Shown: positions 1-9,173 of the stretch, one piece after another
Position numbering within the stretch: the first letter of the stretch is position 1
How the letters are laid out: every line of letters starts with the position of its first letter
DNA from: an uncultured Bacteroides sp.
Lineage (GTDB): Bacteria; Bacteroidota; Bacteroidia; Bacteroidales; Bacteroidaceae
Assembly (NCBI GenBank): GCA_900766005.1
Contig: CAAFTU010000028.1
Coordinates: forward strand, 1 to 64,000
Length of the DNA: 64,000 nucleotides
Reading direction: 5' to 3'
Notes under the pieces: generated by a model
Database searches by the model: none
The model's input: the letters and a program-made list of their open reading frames with translations, nothing else
What the model was told of the DNA's origin: nothing
Translations under genes and position numbers: made by a program

Positions 1-76
1 AAATCTCTGCAAATCTAATCCAATATCTGTTCAGGAACAAATATTATCCAATAATTCTCTTTTGTAAACAACTCTT

Positions 77-128
77 CGCTCGGGGAGCGTCTAGCGGCAA
101 GGGGCGGGAGCACCCGTCCCGACGAGCG
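77..128. other. GC-rich nested hairpin of unknown role
   Basis: An outer stem CGCTCG (77-82) pairs with CGAGCG (123-128). An inner 8-bp stem (101-108 with 113-120, one G-T pair, AGCA loop) sits inside it. The block is strongly GC-rich while the surrounding sequence is AT-rich. It lies about 150 bases past the end of the minus-strand DapL-like gene. It could be a structured RNA or a repeat remnant; nothing in it is recognisable as coding. Confidence 0.35.
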
Positions 129-281
129 TAAATTATACTCTGCCTTCTTCATCAATGTATTCCATTTAATATTTTTGCAAGTGGCAGTGGTCCATTTTTT
201 AATTATTATATGCTACCTTTTCTGATTATTATTTACAAAAGTCCTAATGTTTCCTTGCTCATCGTATAAATATTTAATAGT

Positions 282-1463
282 TTATTTTAACCATTTGCAT
301 AATTTTTCCGTTGCTTCTTCACAGTCATCTTGTGTAGTGAAGGCACTTAGGCGAATGTATCCTTCTCCGGCAGGACCGAAAGCAGTGCCGGGGATACAGA
401 TAACTTGAGCACCATACAGCATTTGTCTAAAGTATTCCCATGAGCTGCATCCTTTCGGAGTTTTTATCCATAAATAAGGTATGTGTTCACCACCATAGAA
501 TCTGAGACCGCTTCGTGCAAGTTCCCTTCGCATGTGTTGTACATTTTTTAAATAATAATCAAGTGAAGCCCGAATCACAGCTTTCCCTTTTTCTGTATAG
601 CTGGCTGTTGCGGCATATTGCCACATGTAGGGTATATGCTCCGAACGGAATTCTTGTCTATATTTCCATAAAGTGTTTATTGAGATGCTTTTACCATCGA
701 GAGATTGAGCATGTAGTTCTTTAGGAATGACTGTATATCCACATCCTACTTCGACAACTCCGTTGATTCGGGAAAAGCTACGCAACTCTATGGCTACTTT
801 CTTAGCTCCTCTTATTTCATAAATGGAATGAGGAATATTAGGTACTTGTATATAGGCCTCATAAGTTGCGTCATATATAATCAGTACATTGTTTTTTAAT
901 GCATAATCTACCCATTTTTTTAGTTGTGACTTGCTAAATACAGTCCCGGTAGGATTATTGGGTGAGGCAAGATAGACTACATCAATTTGATGATTGGGCG
1001 GCTGTGGAACAAAACCGTTGTTTTCATCTCCGGAAAGATATTCTATACTTTTTCCCATATAGATTGGCTGACAGGGATCGGGTATGCCGATGGTATTGTC
1101 ACTACATAATATTTCATTGATATTCCCTATTTCGTTTTTAATTCCTCGGTTAAGGAAAATTTCCTCACTACTAAGATGAATGCCGCGCGTGTTGTAATCG
1201 TTCTTGATAATCGCTTCACGTAAAAGGAGATGTCCTTGCTGAAAGGCATTTTCCAGCAATAAAGGATGCATGGCTATTTCATCTACTGATTGGTGCATGG
1301 CTTCAATAGTAAATTTATCTAGTGGATGCCTTTTTTCATTCCAGCCTAAATTGATAAGTCGTGAAGAAGGATGAATTACCTTGAAAATTCCCACTTCTTT
1401 CTCAGTCTTTGAAGCATCCAAGACTTTAGGCAGTTCGAAATAGTATTCATTGATTAGTGCCAT
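282..1463 (-). CDS. DapL-like aminotransferase homologue lacking the PLP lysine
   Basis: This 393-aa protein follows LL-diaminopimelate aminotransferase (DapL, fold-type I PLP enzyme of lysine/peptidoglycan synthesis) along its whole length: the start MALINE, SPNNPTGT near 168-174, YDATYEAYI near 197-205, IPKEL near 246, and a C-terminal GEGYIRLSAF. The family motif SFSKTAG, whose Lys forms the Schiff base with PLP, here reads SFSRING, so Arg232 (codon CGA) replaces the catalytic lysine. The nearby family segment around NDGAK is also altered to NRGIK. The frame is intact, so this is not a simple pseudogene. A classical transaminase activity is unlikely; a regulatory or other role, or early decay, is inferred. 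It is divergent from the purF-carAB run. A TAATTTTG promoter element (1512-1519, minus strand) lies about 50 bases upstream. Confidence 0.8.
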   Translation of the reverse strand: MALINEYYFELPKVLDASKTEKEVGIFKVIHPSSRLINLGWNEKRHPLDKFTIEAMHQSVDEIAMHPLLLENAFQQGHLLLREAIIKNDYNTRGIHLSSEEIFLNRGIKNEIGNINEILCSDNTIGIPDPCQPIYMGKSIEYLSGDENNGFVPQPPNHQIDVVYLASPNNPTGTVFSKSQLKKWVDYALKNNVLIIYDATYEAYIQVPNIPHSIYEIRGAKKVAIELRSFSRINGVVEVGCGYTVIPKELHAQSLDGKSISINTLWKYRQEFRSEHIPYMWQYAATASYTEKGKAVIRASLDYYLKNVQHMRRELARSGLRFYGGEHIPYLWIKTPKGCSSWEYFRQMLYGAQVICIPGTAFGPAGEGYIRLSAFTTQDDCEEATEKLCKWLK

Positions 1464-1718
1464 ACTACTTTATTTCCTTTAATTATGACCAAACAATATA
1501 GTAAAACGATACAAAATTAACTAAATAGCTTACGATATGATTTGATATAAGTCAAATAAGTAATATAAAACCTACCAACATGTAAAGTGAAAGTAAATGT
1601 GATTCATTCGATTTAAATCTGAAAGTAAATACCACTGGCTCTGATTTAGTTCCCAATAATAGGTAGATATTAATTGCAAAGTTGTGAGACTATAGCGATA
1701 ATAGAACAGACAAGTTTT

Positions 1719-1726
1719 TAAATTTG
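1719..1726 (+). promoter_or_regulatory. Bacteroidota -7 promoter element for purF-carA-carB
   Basis: TAAATTTG matches the consensus TAnnTTTG exactly. It overlaps the upstream ATG at 1724, so transcription would begin after that codon. This favours the start at 1745 for the next gene. No good -33 TTTG is seen at the usual distance. Confidence 0.55.
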
Positions 1727-1744
1727 CTGCAAAAACATAAAAGT

Positions 1745-3634
1745 ATGGATCCACTAAAACATGAGTGTGGTGTGGCAATGGTAAGATTGCTTAAACCATT
1801 AGAGTATTATCAGAAGAAGTATGGAACCTGGATGTGGGGACTGAACATTTTGTATCTGCTGATGGAGAAACAGCACAACCGAGGACAAGAAGGAGCAGGA
1901 TTGGCTTGTGTAAAACTGCATGCAAATCCGGGAGAAGAATTTATTTTCCGTGAACGAGCTTTGGGGACTGGAGCTATCACTGAGATTTTTCAACAAGTAT
2001 ATAAGCAATGGGAAGGCTTTGAAGATAGCCTACTGACCGATGCAACTTTTGCCCAGGAATTCATTCCTTTTGCGGGAGAATTATATTTGGGACATCTGCG
2101 CTATTCCACTACCGGACGAAGCGGCTTGTCGTATATTCATCCATTTTTGCGCCGCAGTAATTGGAGGAGTCGGAATCTGATACTTTGCGGCAATTTCAAT
2201 TTAACGAATGTAGATGAGATTTTCGCCCAAATAAAACAGACCGGACAACATCCGCGCAGATTTGCTGATACTTATCTATTATTGGAGCAGTTAGGGTATC
2301 AACTCGATTGGGAAGTGGATCGTCTCTATCAGCAGATTAAGGCAGAAGATCAGGACAACTTGGAGATTTCCCGAGCCATCGAGCAGCGGATAGATTTAGT
2401 CTCTGTTTTGAAACGAACCAGTACATTCTGGGACGGAGGGTATGTGATTTGTGGAATGACAGGCAGTGGAGAAAGTTTTGCGGTACGCGATCCTTGGGGG
2501 ATTCGGACCGCTTTTTGTTATAAAGACGATGAAGTAGTGATTCTGGCTTCCGAACGACCGGTGATCCAGACTGCCCTGCATGTACCTGCCGAGGAGATTC
2601 ATGAGTTAGAGCCCGGTGAAGCCGTATTGATTAGTAGGGACGGTAAATTTCGTCTGGCTTCCATCAATAAAAAGCAAGGGGAACATGCATGTTCTTTTGA
2701 ACGGATTTATTTCAGTAGGGGAAGTGATCAGGACATTTACAGGGAACGGAAACAGTTAGGCGAACGGTTGGTCCAGCCTATCCTGAAAGCCGTGGACTAT
2801 GATGTAGAACATACGGTATTTTCTTATATCCCCAACACCGCAGAGGTGGCTTATTTCGGCATGTTGCAGGGCTTGGACAAATATCTTAACGAATTCAAAG
2901 TGCAACGTATTGAGGCGCTGGGACATCGCCCTACACATGAGGAATTGGAGCGGATTCTTTCCATGCGTATCCGTAGCGAAAAAGTGGCTGTTAAAGACAT
3001 CAAGCTGCGTACGTTTATTTCCGAAGGAAACTGCCGTAACGACTTAGCTGCCCATGTGTATGACATTACTTATGGCAGTTTGCAGCCATATGTGGATAAT
3101 TTGGTGATTATTGACGACAGCATTGTGCGGGGCACTACTCTCCGTCAGAGTATTATCCGCATCTTGGACCGGTTGAACCCTAAACAGATTGTCATTGTTT
3201 CCTCTTCCCCACAAGTGCGGTATCCCGATTATTACGGTATTGATATGTCGAGCATGGAACAGTTCATTGCCTTCAAGGCTGCTGTGGCCCTGTTGTTGGA
3301 ACGAGGCATGAAAAATGTCATAGAACGCGTGTACAAGAAAATAAAATTTCAACTCGACAGCCCGGATATCAAAACTGCACAGTTTAATTATATCCAAGAG
3401 ATATATGCTCCCTTCAGTGATGAAGAAATTGCGGACAGAATAGCCTCCCTGCTGACACCCGAAGGAGTACATGCGAAAATTAAGATAGTTTATCAGCCCT
3501 TGGAAGGGCTGCATGAATCCTGTCCCGCGCATTCTGGAGACTGGTACTTCAGCGGAAATTATCCCACGAAAGGAGGATTGAGATTATTGTACCGTAGCTT
3601 TATAGATTACATAGATAAATATTTTCAGTTTTAA
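1745..3634 (+). CDS. purF: Glutamine-PRPP amidotransferase (PurF family, Bacteroidota long form)
   Basis: PurF transfers ammonia from glutamine to PRPP, the first step of purine synthesis. The protein (629 aa from the chosen start) has an N-terminal Ntn amidotransferase domain whose nucleophile would be Cys8 in HECGV, preceded by a short propeptide. GHLRYSTTG and RGQEGAGL are typical glutaminase motifs. The C-terminal phosphoribosyltransferase domain carries the PRPP loop VIIDDSIVRGTT. It is longer than E. coli PurF (about 505 aa), as I recall for the Bacteroides form. The ATG at 1745 was preferred over the one at 1724 because the latter lies inside the promoter element. It is followed 19 bases later by carA, so the run probably feeds nucleotide synthesis from glutamine. 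A paralogous role is possible, since the flanking dapL-like and glmS copies are defective. Confidence 0.88.
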   Translation: MDPLKHECGVAMVRLLKPLEYYQKKYGTWMWGLNILYLLMEKQHNRGQEGAGLACVKLHANPGEEFIFRERALGTGAITEIFQQVYKQWEGFEDSLLTDATFAQEFIPFAGELYLGHLRYSTTGRSGLSYIHPFLRRSNWRSRNLILCGNFNLTNVDEIFAQIKQTGQHPRRFADTYLLLEQLGYQLDWEVDRLYQQIKAEDQDNLEISRAIEQRIDLVSVLKRTSTFWDGGYVICGMTGSGESFAVRDPWGIRTAFCYKDDEVVILASERPVIQTALHVPAEEIHELEPGEAVLISRDGKFRLASINKKQGEHACSFERIYFSRGSDQDIYRERKQLGERLVQPILKAVDYDVEHTVFSYIPNTAEVAYFGMLQGLDKYLNEFKVQRIEALGHRPTHEELERILSMRIRSEKVAVKDIKLRTFISEGNCRNDLAAHVYDITYGSLQPYVDNLVIIDDSIVRGTTLRQSIIRILDRLNPKQIVIVSSSPQVRYPDYYGIDMSSMEQFIAFKAAVALLLERGMKNVIERVYKKIKFQLDSPDIKTAQFNYIQEIYAPFSDEEIADRIASLLTPEGVHAKIKIVYQPLEGLHESCPAHSGDWYFSGNYPTKGGLRLLYRSFIDYIDKYFQF

Positions 3635-3653
3635 TGACCATAAAGAAATACAG

Positions 3654-4727
3654 ATGAAGATTGCAACATTAATCTTGGAAAACGGAAGTCGTTTTCAAGG
3701 TCTGTCATTTGGATACGAAGGACCGGTGAGCGGTGAGGTAGTATTTAATACGGCCATGACAGGCTATCCGGAAAGTCTGACAGACCCTTCCTATGCCGGG
3801 CAGTTGATGGTGCTTACCTATCCTTTGGTGGGTAATTATGGGGTACCACCTCTGCAGGTATGTCACCAGGGTATTCCGTTGTATAAAGAAAGCGAACGAA
3901 TTCATGCCGGTGCATTGATTGTGAATGATTATTCTGAACAGTATTCACATTGGAATGCCCGTGAAAGCTTGGGGGCCTGGTTGAAGCGTGAAAAGGTGCC
4001 TGGTATCACAGGAATTGATACTCGAAGATTGACTAAAGAACTTCGCGAGGCAGGAGTGATGAGGGGACAGATTGTATTCGACGAGCAGACAGTGCCAGTT
4101 TTTCACGATGATTATGGATCGGTGAATTATGTATCCCAGGTTTCATGCAGAGATATCATCCGATACAATGAAGAGGCAGCCAAGCGAGTGATACTGGTGG
4201 ATTGTGGAGTAAAATTGAATATTCTGCGCTGCCTGCTTCAACGAAACGTGGCTGTGATTCGTGTACCCTGGGATTATGATTTTACTGGATTAGACTATGA
4301 TGGCTTGTTCTTAAGTAACGGTCCCGGAGATCCGAATCAGTGTGGGATAAGCGTGGAACATATACGTCAGTCTATGAATCGGAGCGATAAGCCTATTTTT
4401 GGTATCTGTCTGGGCAACCAACTACTGGCCAAAGCTGGAGGGGCGCAAATCTACAAATTGAAATACGGACACCGTAGTCATAACCAACCTGTGCGTATGT
4501 TGGGAACAAACCGCTGCTTTATCACTTCCCAAAATCATGGCTTTGCCGTAGAGGAGCAGACCCTGGGTAAAGAGTGGCAGCCGTGGTTTCAAAATATGAA
4601 CGACATGTCGAATGAAGGCATTCGGCACAATTCCAAGCCCTGGTTCTCCGTGCAGTTTCATCCGGAGGCTGCCTCGGGTCCTTTAGATACAGAATTCTTG
4701 TTTGATGAATTTGTGAAGCTTTTGTAA
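3654..4727 (+). CDS. carA: Carbamoyl-phosphate synthase small chain
   Basis: CarA is the glutaminase subunit that supplies ammonia to CarB for pyrimidine and arginine synthesis. The 357-aa length is normal. The N-terminal CPSase small domain starts at ILENGSRFQG; the C-terminal class I glutamine amidotransferase has the nucleophile elbow GICLGNQ and the catalytic His/Glu in QFHPEA. All catalytic residues are present. It lies 19 bases after purF and ends two bases before carB, so the three genes are almost certainly one transcript. Confidence 0.95.
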   Translation: MKIATLILENGSRFQGLSFGYEGPVSGEVVFNTAMTGYPESLTDPSYAGQLMVLTYPLVGNYGVPPLQVCHQGIPLYKESERIHAGALIVNDYSEQYSHWNARESLGAWLKREKVPGITGIDTRRLTKELREAGVMRGQIVFDEQTVPVFHDDYGSVNYVSQVSCRDIIRYNEEAAKRVILVDCGVKLNILRCLLQRNVAVIRVPWDYDFTGLDYDGLFLSNGPGDPNQCGISVEHIRQSMNRSDKPIFGICLGNQLLAKAGGAQIYKLKYGHRSHNQPVRMLGTNRCFITSQNHGFAVEEQTLGKEWQPWFQNMNDMSNEGIRHNSKPWFSVQFHPEAASGPLDTEFLFDEFVKLL

Positions 4728-4729
4728 AT

Positions 4730-7700
4730 ATGAAGAAAAAAGAAATGCAGAAAGTACTGCTCCTGGGTTCTGGAGCATTGAAAATCGGTGAGGCCGGTGA
4801 ATTCGACTATTCGGGTTCGCAAGCATTAAAGGCTTTGCGTGAAGAAGGCATCTATACGATACTGATCAATCCTAATATTGCTACCGTACAGACCTCAGAA
4901 GGAGTGGCCAATCAGATTTATTTTTTGCCGGTCACTCCTTTTTTTGTAGAAAAGGTCATCGAGAAAGAACGTCCCGATGGTATTTTGCTGTCGTTTGGCG
5001 GTCAGACGGCCTTAAATTGTGGTGTAGAACTTTACAAAAAAGGAGTCTTTGAGAAATGGGGCGTGCAGGTATTGGGAACTCCGGTACAGGCCATTATGGA
5101 TACCGAGGATCGGGAATTGTTCGTACGAAAACTGGACGAGATAAAGGTAAAGACTATCCAGAGCTATGCTGCTGATACAGTAGAAGCGGCTAAACGAGCT
5201 GCAGAAGCCCTGGGGTATCCGGTCATTCTCCGTGCAGCATATGCCTTGGGTGGATTGGGCAGTGGATTTTGTGACAATGAAAGTCAGCTGCAGGCTTTGG
5301 CCGAAAAAGCACTTGCCTTTTCTTCTCAAGTTTTAGTGGAAAAGAGCCTGAGAGGATGGAAAGAAATTGAATACGAAGTAGTACGTGACCAGTATGACAA
5401 CTGCATCACTGTATGCAATATGGAGAACTTCGACCCATTGGGCATCCATACCGGCGAGAGCATCGTAGTGGCTCCTTCGCAGACATTGACAAACCATGAA
5501 TATCATTTATTGCGTTCGTTGGCCATCCGCATCATCCGTCACATTGGAATTGTGGGCGAATGCAATGTGCAGTATGCGCTCGACCCGGAAAGTGAAGATT
5601 ACCGGGTGATTGAGGTCAATGCTCGTCTGAGTCGTTCATCGGCTTTGGCTTCGAAGGCTACTGGTTATCCGCTGGCCTTCGTTGCTGCCAAATTAGGGTT
5701 GGGATACGGATTGTTCGAACTGCAGAATTCAGTGACGAAATCTACACCTGCTTTCTTTGAGCCCTCCTTGGATTATGTAGTGTGCAAGATACCTCGGTGG
5801 GATTTGGGCAAGTTTCATGGCGTAAGCCGTGTATTGGGCAGCAGTATGAAGTCGGTCGGTGAAGTGATGGCCATCGGACGAACTTTTGAAGAAGCTTTTC
5901 AGAAGGGATTGCGCATGATAGGGCAAGGTATGCACGGGTTTGTGCAAAACAAGGAACGGATGATAGCTGATGTGGATAAAATTTTGCGCGAGCCTACAGA
6001 TATGCGGGTCTTTGTCATCAGTCAGGCGATGCAATCTGGATATGATGTAGAGCAAATCCATGCAAAAACGCGCATCGATCGGTGGTTTCTACATAAATTA
6101 CAACATATTGTAAATACTTCGAGAGCATTGGAAAATTATACCTTGGATACGCTCCCACCGGATTTATTGCAGGAAGCGAAAAGCTTGGGATTCTCTGACT
6201 TTCAAGTGGCTCGTGCCATCGGATTGGATACTCTGCAAGACAATGAATCGGCAGTAGGGGCTGTACGCTCTTTTCGAAAGCAGTATGGCATCTTGCCGGT
6301 AGTCAAACAAATCGATACATTAGCCGGTGAATATCCTGCTCAGACCAATTACCTTTATCTTACTTATAATGGTACAGAAAATGACATAACAGCCGACCGG
6401 ACTAAGCCAGGAATCGTTGTTCTAGGTTCAGGTGCTTATCGCATTGGTTCTTCCGTAGAGTTTGACTGGTGCGGGGTGCAGGCACTACAGACTCTGCGGA
6501 AAGAAGGATACCGAAGCGTAATGATTAACTATAATCCTGAAACGGTCTCTACGGATTATGACATCTGCGACCGCCTTTATTTCGAAGAACTTACATTTGA
6601 ACGGGTGATGGATATTCTGGAGGTGGAACAGCCCGAAGGGGTGATTGTCTCCACCGGCGGACAGATACCCAATAACCTGGCGCTCCGACTCGACCGGCAG
6701 GGAATCAGGATTATGGGTACCGGTGCTGCCAGCATAGACCGGGCAGAAGACCGCGACAAGTTCTCGGCTATGCTGGACCGCATCGGGGTAGACCAGCCGG
6801 AGTGGCGTGCTTTGACTTCGTTGGAGGCCATCCAGGATTTTGTACAAAAAGTAGGTTTCCCGGTACTGGTGCGTCCGTCGTACGTGCTAAGTGGAGCTGC
6901 CATGAACGTTTGTTCCAATGAAGAAGAACTGGAACGGTTCTTAGACCTGGCTGTACACGTGTCTAAACAGCATCCTGTAGTAGTAAGCCGTTTCATAGAA
7001 GAAGCCAAGGAAATAGAAATGGATGCGGTAGCATGTCGAGGTGAGATAGTGGTTTATGCCATCAGCGAACATGTGGAATATGCCGGAGTACATTCCGGTG
7101 ATGCCACCATTCAGTTCCCGCCTCAGAAACTCTATGTAGAAACCATGCGGCGGATTAAGCGCATCAGCCGCCGAATTGCTCGCGAACTTTCTATATCAGG
7201 TCCATTCAACATTCAGTTTTTGGCCCGCGACAATGAAATCAAGGTCATAGAATGCAATCTTCGCGCTTCTCGCTCTTTCCCTTTCGTCAGTAAAGTATTA
7301 AAGATTAATTTTATAGAAATAGCCATGCGTGTAATGTTAGGATTGGATGTGAAAAAACCAGATAAGAGTTTGTTCGACATTGATTATGTGGGTATCAAGG
7401 TCAGTCAGTTTTCTTTTAACCGTCTGCAAAATGCTGACCCAGTATTGGGTGTTGATATGACCTCTACTGGTGAAGTCGGTTGCCTTGGCACAGATTCCTC
7501 GTGTGCATTATTGAAAGCCATGCTTTCTGTGGGATATCGTATTCCTCAGAAAGGAGTACTGCTGAGTACAGGTGGTATTAAGCAAAAAGTGGCCATGCTC
7601 GAGGCGGTCCGCACTTTGCAGCAGAAAGGTTATGCACTATATGCTACCAGTGGGACATCTGCTTTTCTGACGGAGAATGGTGTGAACAATACTACCGTGT

Positions 7701-7951
7701 ATTGGCCGAATGAACCGCGACAGCCGCAAGCTATAGATTTGCTTCACAGAAAAGAAATAGACCTGGTCATCAATATTCCGAAGAATTTGACGCCTATTGA
7801 ACTGACCAATGGATACAAGATACGTCGTACAGCCGTTGACTTGAATATTCCGCTAATTACCAATGCTCGCTTGGCTAGCGCCTTCATCGAAGCTTTTAGC
7901 ACTGTAGAGATAGATGACTTATCTATAACCTCCTGGAGCGAGTACCAATAA
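4730..7951 (+). CDS. carB: Carbamoyl-phosphate synthase large chain
   Basis: CarB makes carbamoyl phosphate from bicarbonate, ammonia and two ATP. The protein has 1073 aa and the two homologous ATP-grasp halves expected: the first begins KVLLLGSGALKIGEAGEFDYSG, and the second repeats with VVLGSGAYRIGSSVEFDW near residue 564. A C-terminal MGS-like allosteric domain (about 935-1073) contains the ATSGTSAFL segment. It follows carA by two bases. Beyond its stop the sequence turns into a decayed glmS copy, so this is the end of the working operon. Confidence 0.95.
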   Translation: MKKKEMQKVLLLGSGALKIGEAGEFDYSGSQALKALREEGIYTILINPNIATVQTSEGVANQIYFLPVTPFFVEKVIEKERPDGILLSFGGQTALNCGVELYKKGVFEKWGVQVLGTPVQAIMDTEDRELFVRKLDEIKVKTIQSYAADTVEAAKRAAEALGYPVILRAAYALGGLGSGFCDNESQLQALAEKALAFSSQVLVEKSLRGWKEIEYEVVRDQYDNCITVCNMENFDPLGIHTGESIVVAPSQTLTNHEYHLLRSLAIRIIRHIGIVGECNVQYALDPESEDYRVIEVNARLSRSSALASKATGYPLAFVAAKLGLGYGLFELQNSVTKSTPAFFEPSLDYVVCKIPRWDLGKFHGVSRVLGSSMKSVGEVMAIGRTFEEAFQKGLRMIGQGMHGFVQNKERMIADVDKILREPTDMRVFVISQAMQSGYDVEQIHAKTRIDRWFLHKLQHIVNTSRALENYTLDTLPPDLLQEAKSLGFSDFQVARAIGLDTLQDNESAVGAVRSFRKQYGILPVVKQIDTLAGEYPAQTNYLYLTYNGTENDITADRTKPGIVVLGSGAYRIGSSVEFDWCGVQALQTLRKEGYRSVMINYNPETVSTDYDICDRLYFEELTFERVMDILEVEQPEGVIVSTGGQIPNNLALRLDRQGIRIMGTGAASIDRAEDRDKFSAMLDRIGVDQPEWRALTSLEAIQDFVQKVGFPVLVRPSYVLSGAAMNVCSNEEELERFLDLAVHVSKQHPVVVSRFIEEAKEIEMDAVACRGEIVVYAISEHVEYAGVHSGDATIQFPPQKLYVETMRRIKRISRRIARELSISGPFNIQFLARDNEIKVIECNLRASRSFPFVSKVLKINFIEIAMRVMLGLDVKKPDKSLFDIDYVGIKVSQFSFNRLQNADPVLGVDMTSTGEVGCLGTDSSCALLKAMLSVGYRIPQKGVLLSTGGIKQKVAMLEAVRTLQQKGYALYATSGTSAFLTENGVNNTTVYWPNEPRQPQAIDLLHRKEIDLVINIPKNLTPIELTNGYKIRRTAVDLNIPLITNARLASAFIEAFSTVEIDDLSITSWSEYQ

Positions 7952-8015
7952 CTGAAGCAAACTATCACTTTTCTCAAAAAATAATTAAAATGAACAATAA
8001 CTTGATCTGTAGAAT

Positions 8016-8245
8016 ATGTGTGGAATTGTAGGATATATTGGACATTGCCAAACTTATCCGATATTGATCAGCGGATTGAACGTTTGGAATACCATATGGA
8101 TACGATAGTGCCGGCATTAGTATGCTGGATGATGAATTTCATCTAACCGTCATTCCTTTACAACTATTGGCATATCACTGGCAGTGTGTAAAAGAAAAGA
8201 TGCAGATAACCGCGTAACCTGACTAAATCAGTTACTGTGGAGTAG
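8016..8245 (+). pseudogene. glmS relic (glucosamine-6-phosphate synthase), internally deleted and frameshifted
   Basis: The ATG at 8016 starts MCGIVGYIGHCQTYPILISG, the unmistakable N-terminus of the GlmS glutaminase domain. After about 25 codons the frame slips, and RLEY and then YDSAGISMLDDEFH can be read in other frames. The text then jumps to the C-terminal end of the family, LTVIPLQLLAYH, then AVCKRKDADN in another frame, then LTKSVTVE followed by TAG at 8245. About 540 of roughly 614 codons are missing. It lies 64 bases after carB. As I recall, Bacteroides genomes carry glmS beside purF-carA-carB, so this looks like a dead copy of that neighbour. Confidence 0.82.
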
Positions 8246-8366
8246 ATGATTCGTGAAAACTTTCAGAGAAAAATTTTACTCTGAGTCTTATCAGTTAGTT
8301 TTTTTAATTGAATAAGCATTCAATACTTCGGTAAATGTTTATCAAAAAATTAAGAGTTAAACAATA

Positions 8367-8386
8367 GAACCGGCGAAAGCCGGTTC
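8367..8386. terminator. Perfect hairpin at the edge of a transposase remnant
   Basis: GAACCGGC GAAA GCCGGTTC forms an 8-bp stem with a GAAA tetraloop. It truncates the transposase-like reading frame on its right, so it may mark an element edge as well as act as a terminator. There is no clear T-run on either side. Confidence 0.4.
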
Positions 8387-8387
8387 A

Positions 8388-8551
8388 GCCATATTGACTT
8401 TGTGCATCCTGCATGCAAGTGCTAGTGTATAAAGTATGCCATTCCGTTTGGTATCTTCATCGCTGCCGAAGGACAAGCAGTATCTTCTTGAATTGGAGAT
8501 ATAACGGCTTAGACGCTTCACCTGATTGATGCCCACTTGCTCATACCACAT
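8388..8551 (-). pseudogene. Fragment resembling an IS66-family transposase C-terminus
   Basis: The minus-strand frame contains NQVKRLSRYISNSRRY, then FGSDEDTKRNGILYTLALAC and CRMHKVN. This follows the IS66 TnpC pattern in which N-x-V-E-x-x-I-R-x-I is followed by GRKN-x-LF-GS, a small-residue helix, and a CRLH-x-VN end. Only about 50 codons remain and they run into the hairpin at 8367-8386. No terminal repeats or the rest of the element were found. It is a relic and probably explains the disruption of the glmS neighbourhood. Confidence 0.5.
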
Positions 8552-8667
8552 TCATTAGTATGCGTTTTTTTGCAGGCTACACGGAGGGGTACTGTTGGAC
8601 TTGCTTTTAGTTCTTCAGCAAATGCCACTATTTGCGTATAAATTAGAATCTAATATAGACAAAAACA

Positions 8668-9057
8668 ATGAACATCAATAAAATACACCATATTGCCGTT
8701 ATTTCTTCTGATTACAAGCGCAGTTTGGACTTTTATACTCGTATTTTAGGTCTGCGTATCATTGCAGAACATTACAGGGAAGAAAGAAAATCCTACAAGA
8801 CTGATTTGGCTTTAGGCAACGAATATATCATCGAACTGTTCTCTTTCCCCGAACCTCCTGCACGTCTGACTCATCCGGAAGCTGCTGGGTTGAGGCATTT
8901 GGCCTTTGAAGTTGATAGTATGGAAGCTGCTGTTCGAGAGTTGGATAATATGCAAATTTCTCATGAACCTATTCGGATAGACGAATATACTCAGAAACGG
9001 TTTGTGTTTTTTCAAGATCCTGATGGCTTGCCTATAGAATTGTATGAGAAAGATTAG
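8668..9057 (+). CDS. VOC-family (glyoxalase/bleomycin-resistance fold) protein
   Basis: A 129-aa single-domain protein of the vicinal oxygen chelate superfamily, most like the YaeR/GloA-like branch. Two beta-alpha-beta-beta-beta modules are visible. Likely metal ligands are His8 in IHHIAVIS, Glu near 52 in IIELFSF, His near 75 in LRHLAFEV and Glu near 125 in PIELYEKD. The substrate is not known for this branch. It stands alone between the glmS/IS66 debris and the efflux operon, with about 115 bases to each side. Confidence 0.85.
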   Translation: MNINKIHHIAVISSDYKRSLDFYTRILGLRIIAEHYREERKSYKTDLALGNEYIIELFSFPEPPARLTHPEAAGLRHLAFEVDSMEAAVRELDNMQISHEPIRIDEYTQKRFVFFQDPDGLPIELYEKD

Positions 9058-9133
9058 TCCTCAGTTTTCCTATGTTTCATCTTGAAAAAAGCGGCATTCG
9101 TCTATTTCAATTGTGATCGCTCTCACTCTCTTC

Positions 9134-9141
9134 TATTTTTG
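9134..9141 (+). promoter_or_regulatory. -7 promoter element of the TolC-MacAB-LytSR operon
   Basis: TATTTTTG matches TAnnTTTG and lies 33 bases before the start codon of the outer-membrane factor. A weak -33 (TTGT near 9111) is about 20 bases upstream. Confidence 0.6.
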
Positions 9142-9173
9142 CAACATGTAAACCAATTTAAATGTAAAAAAGA

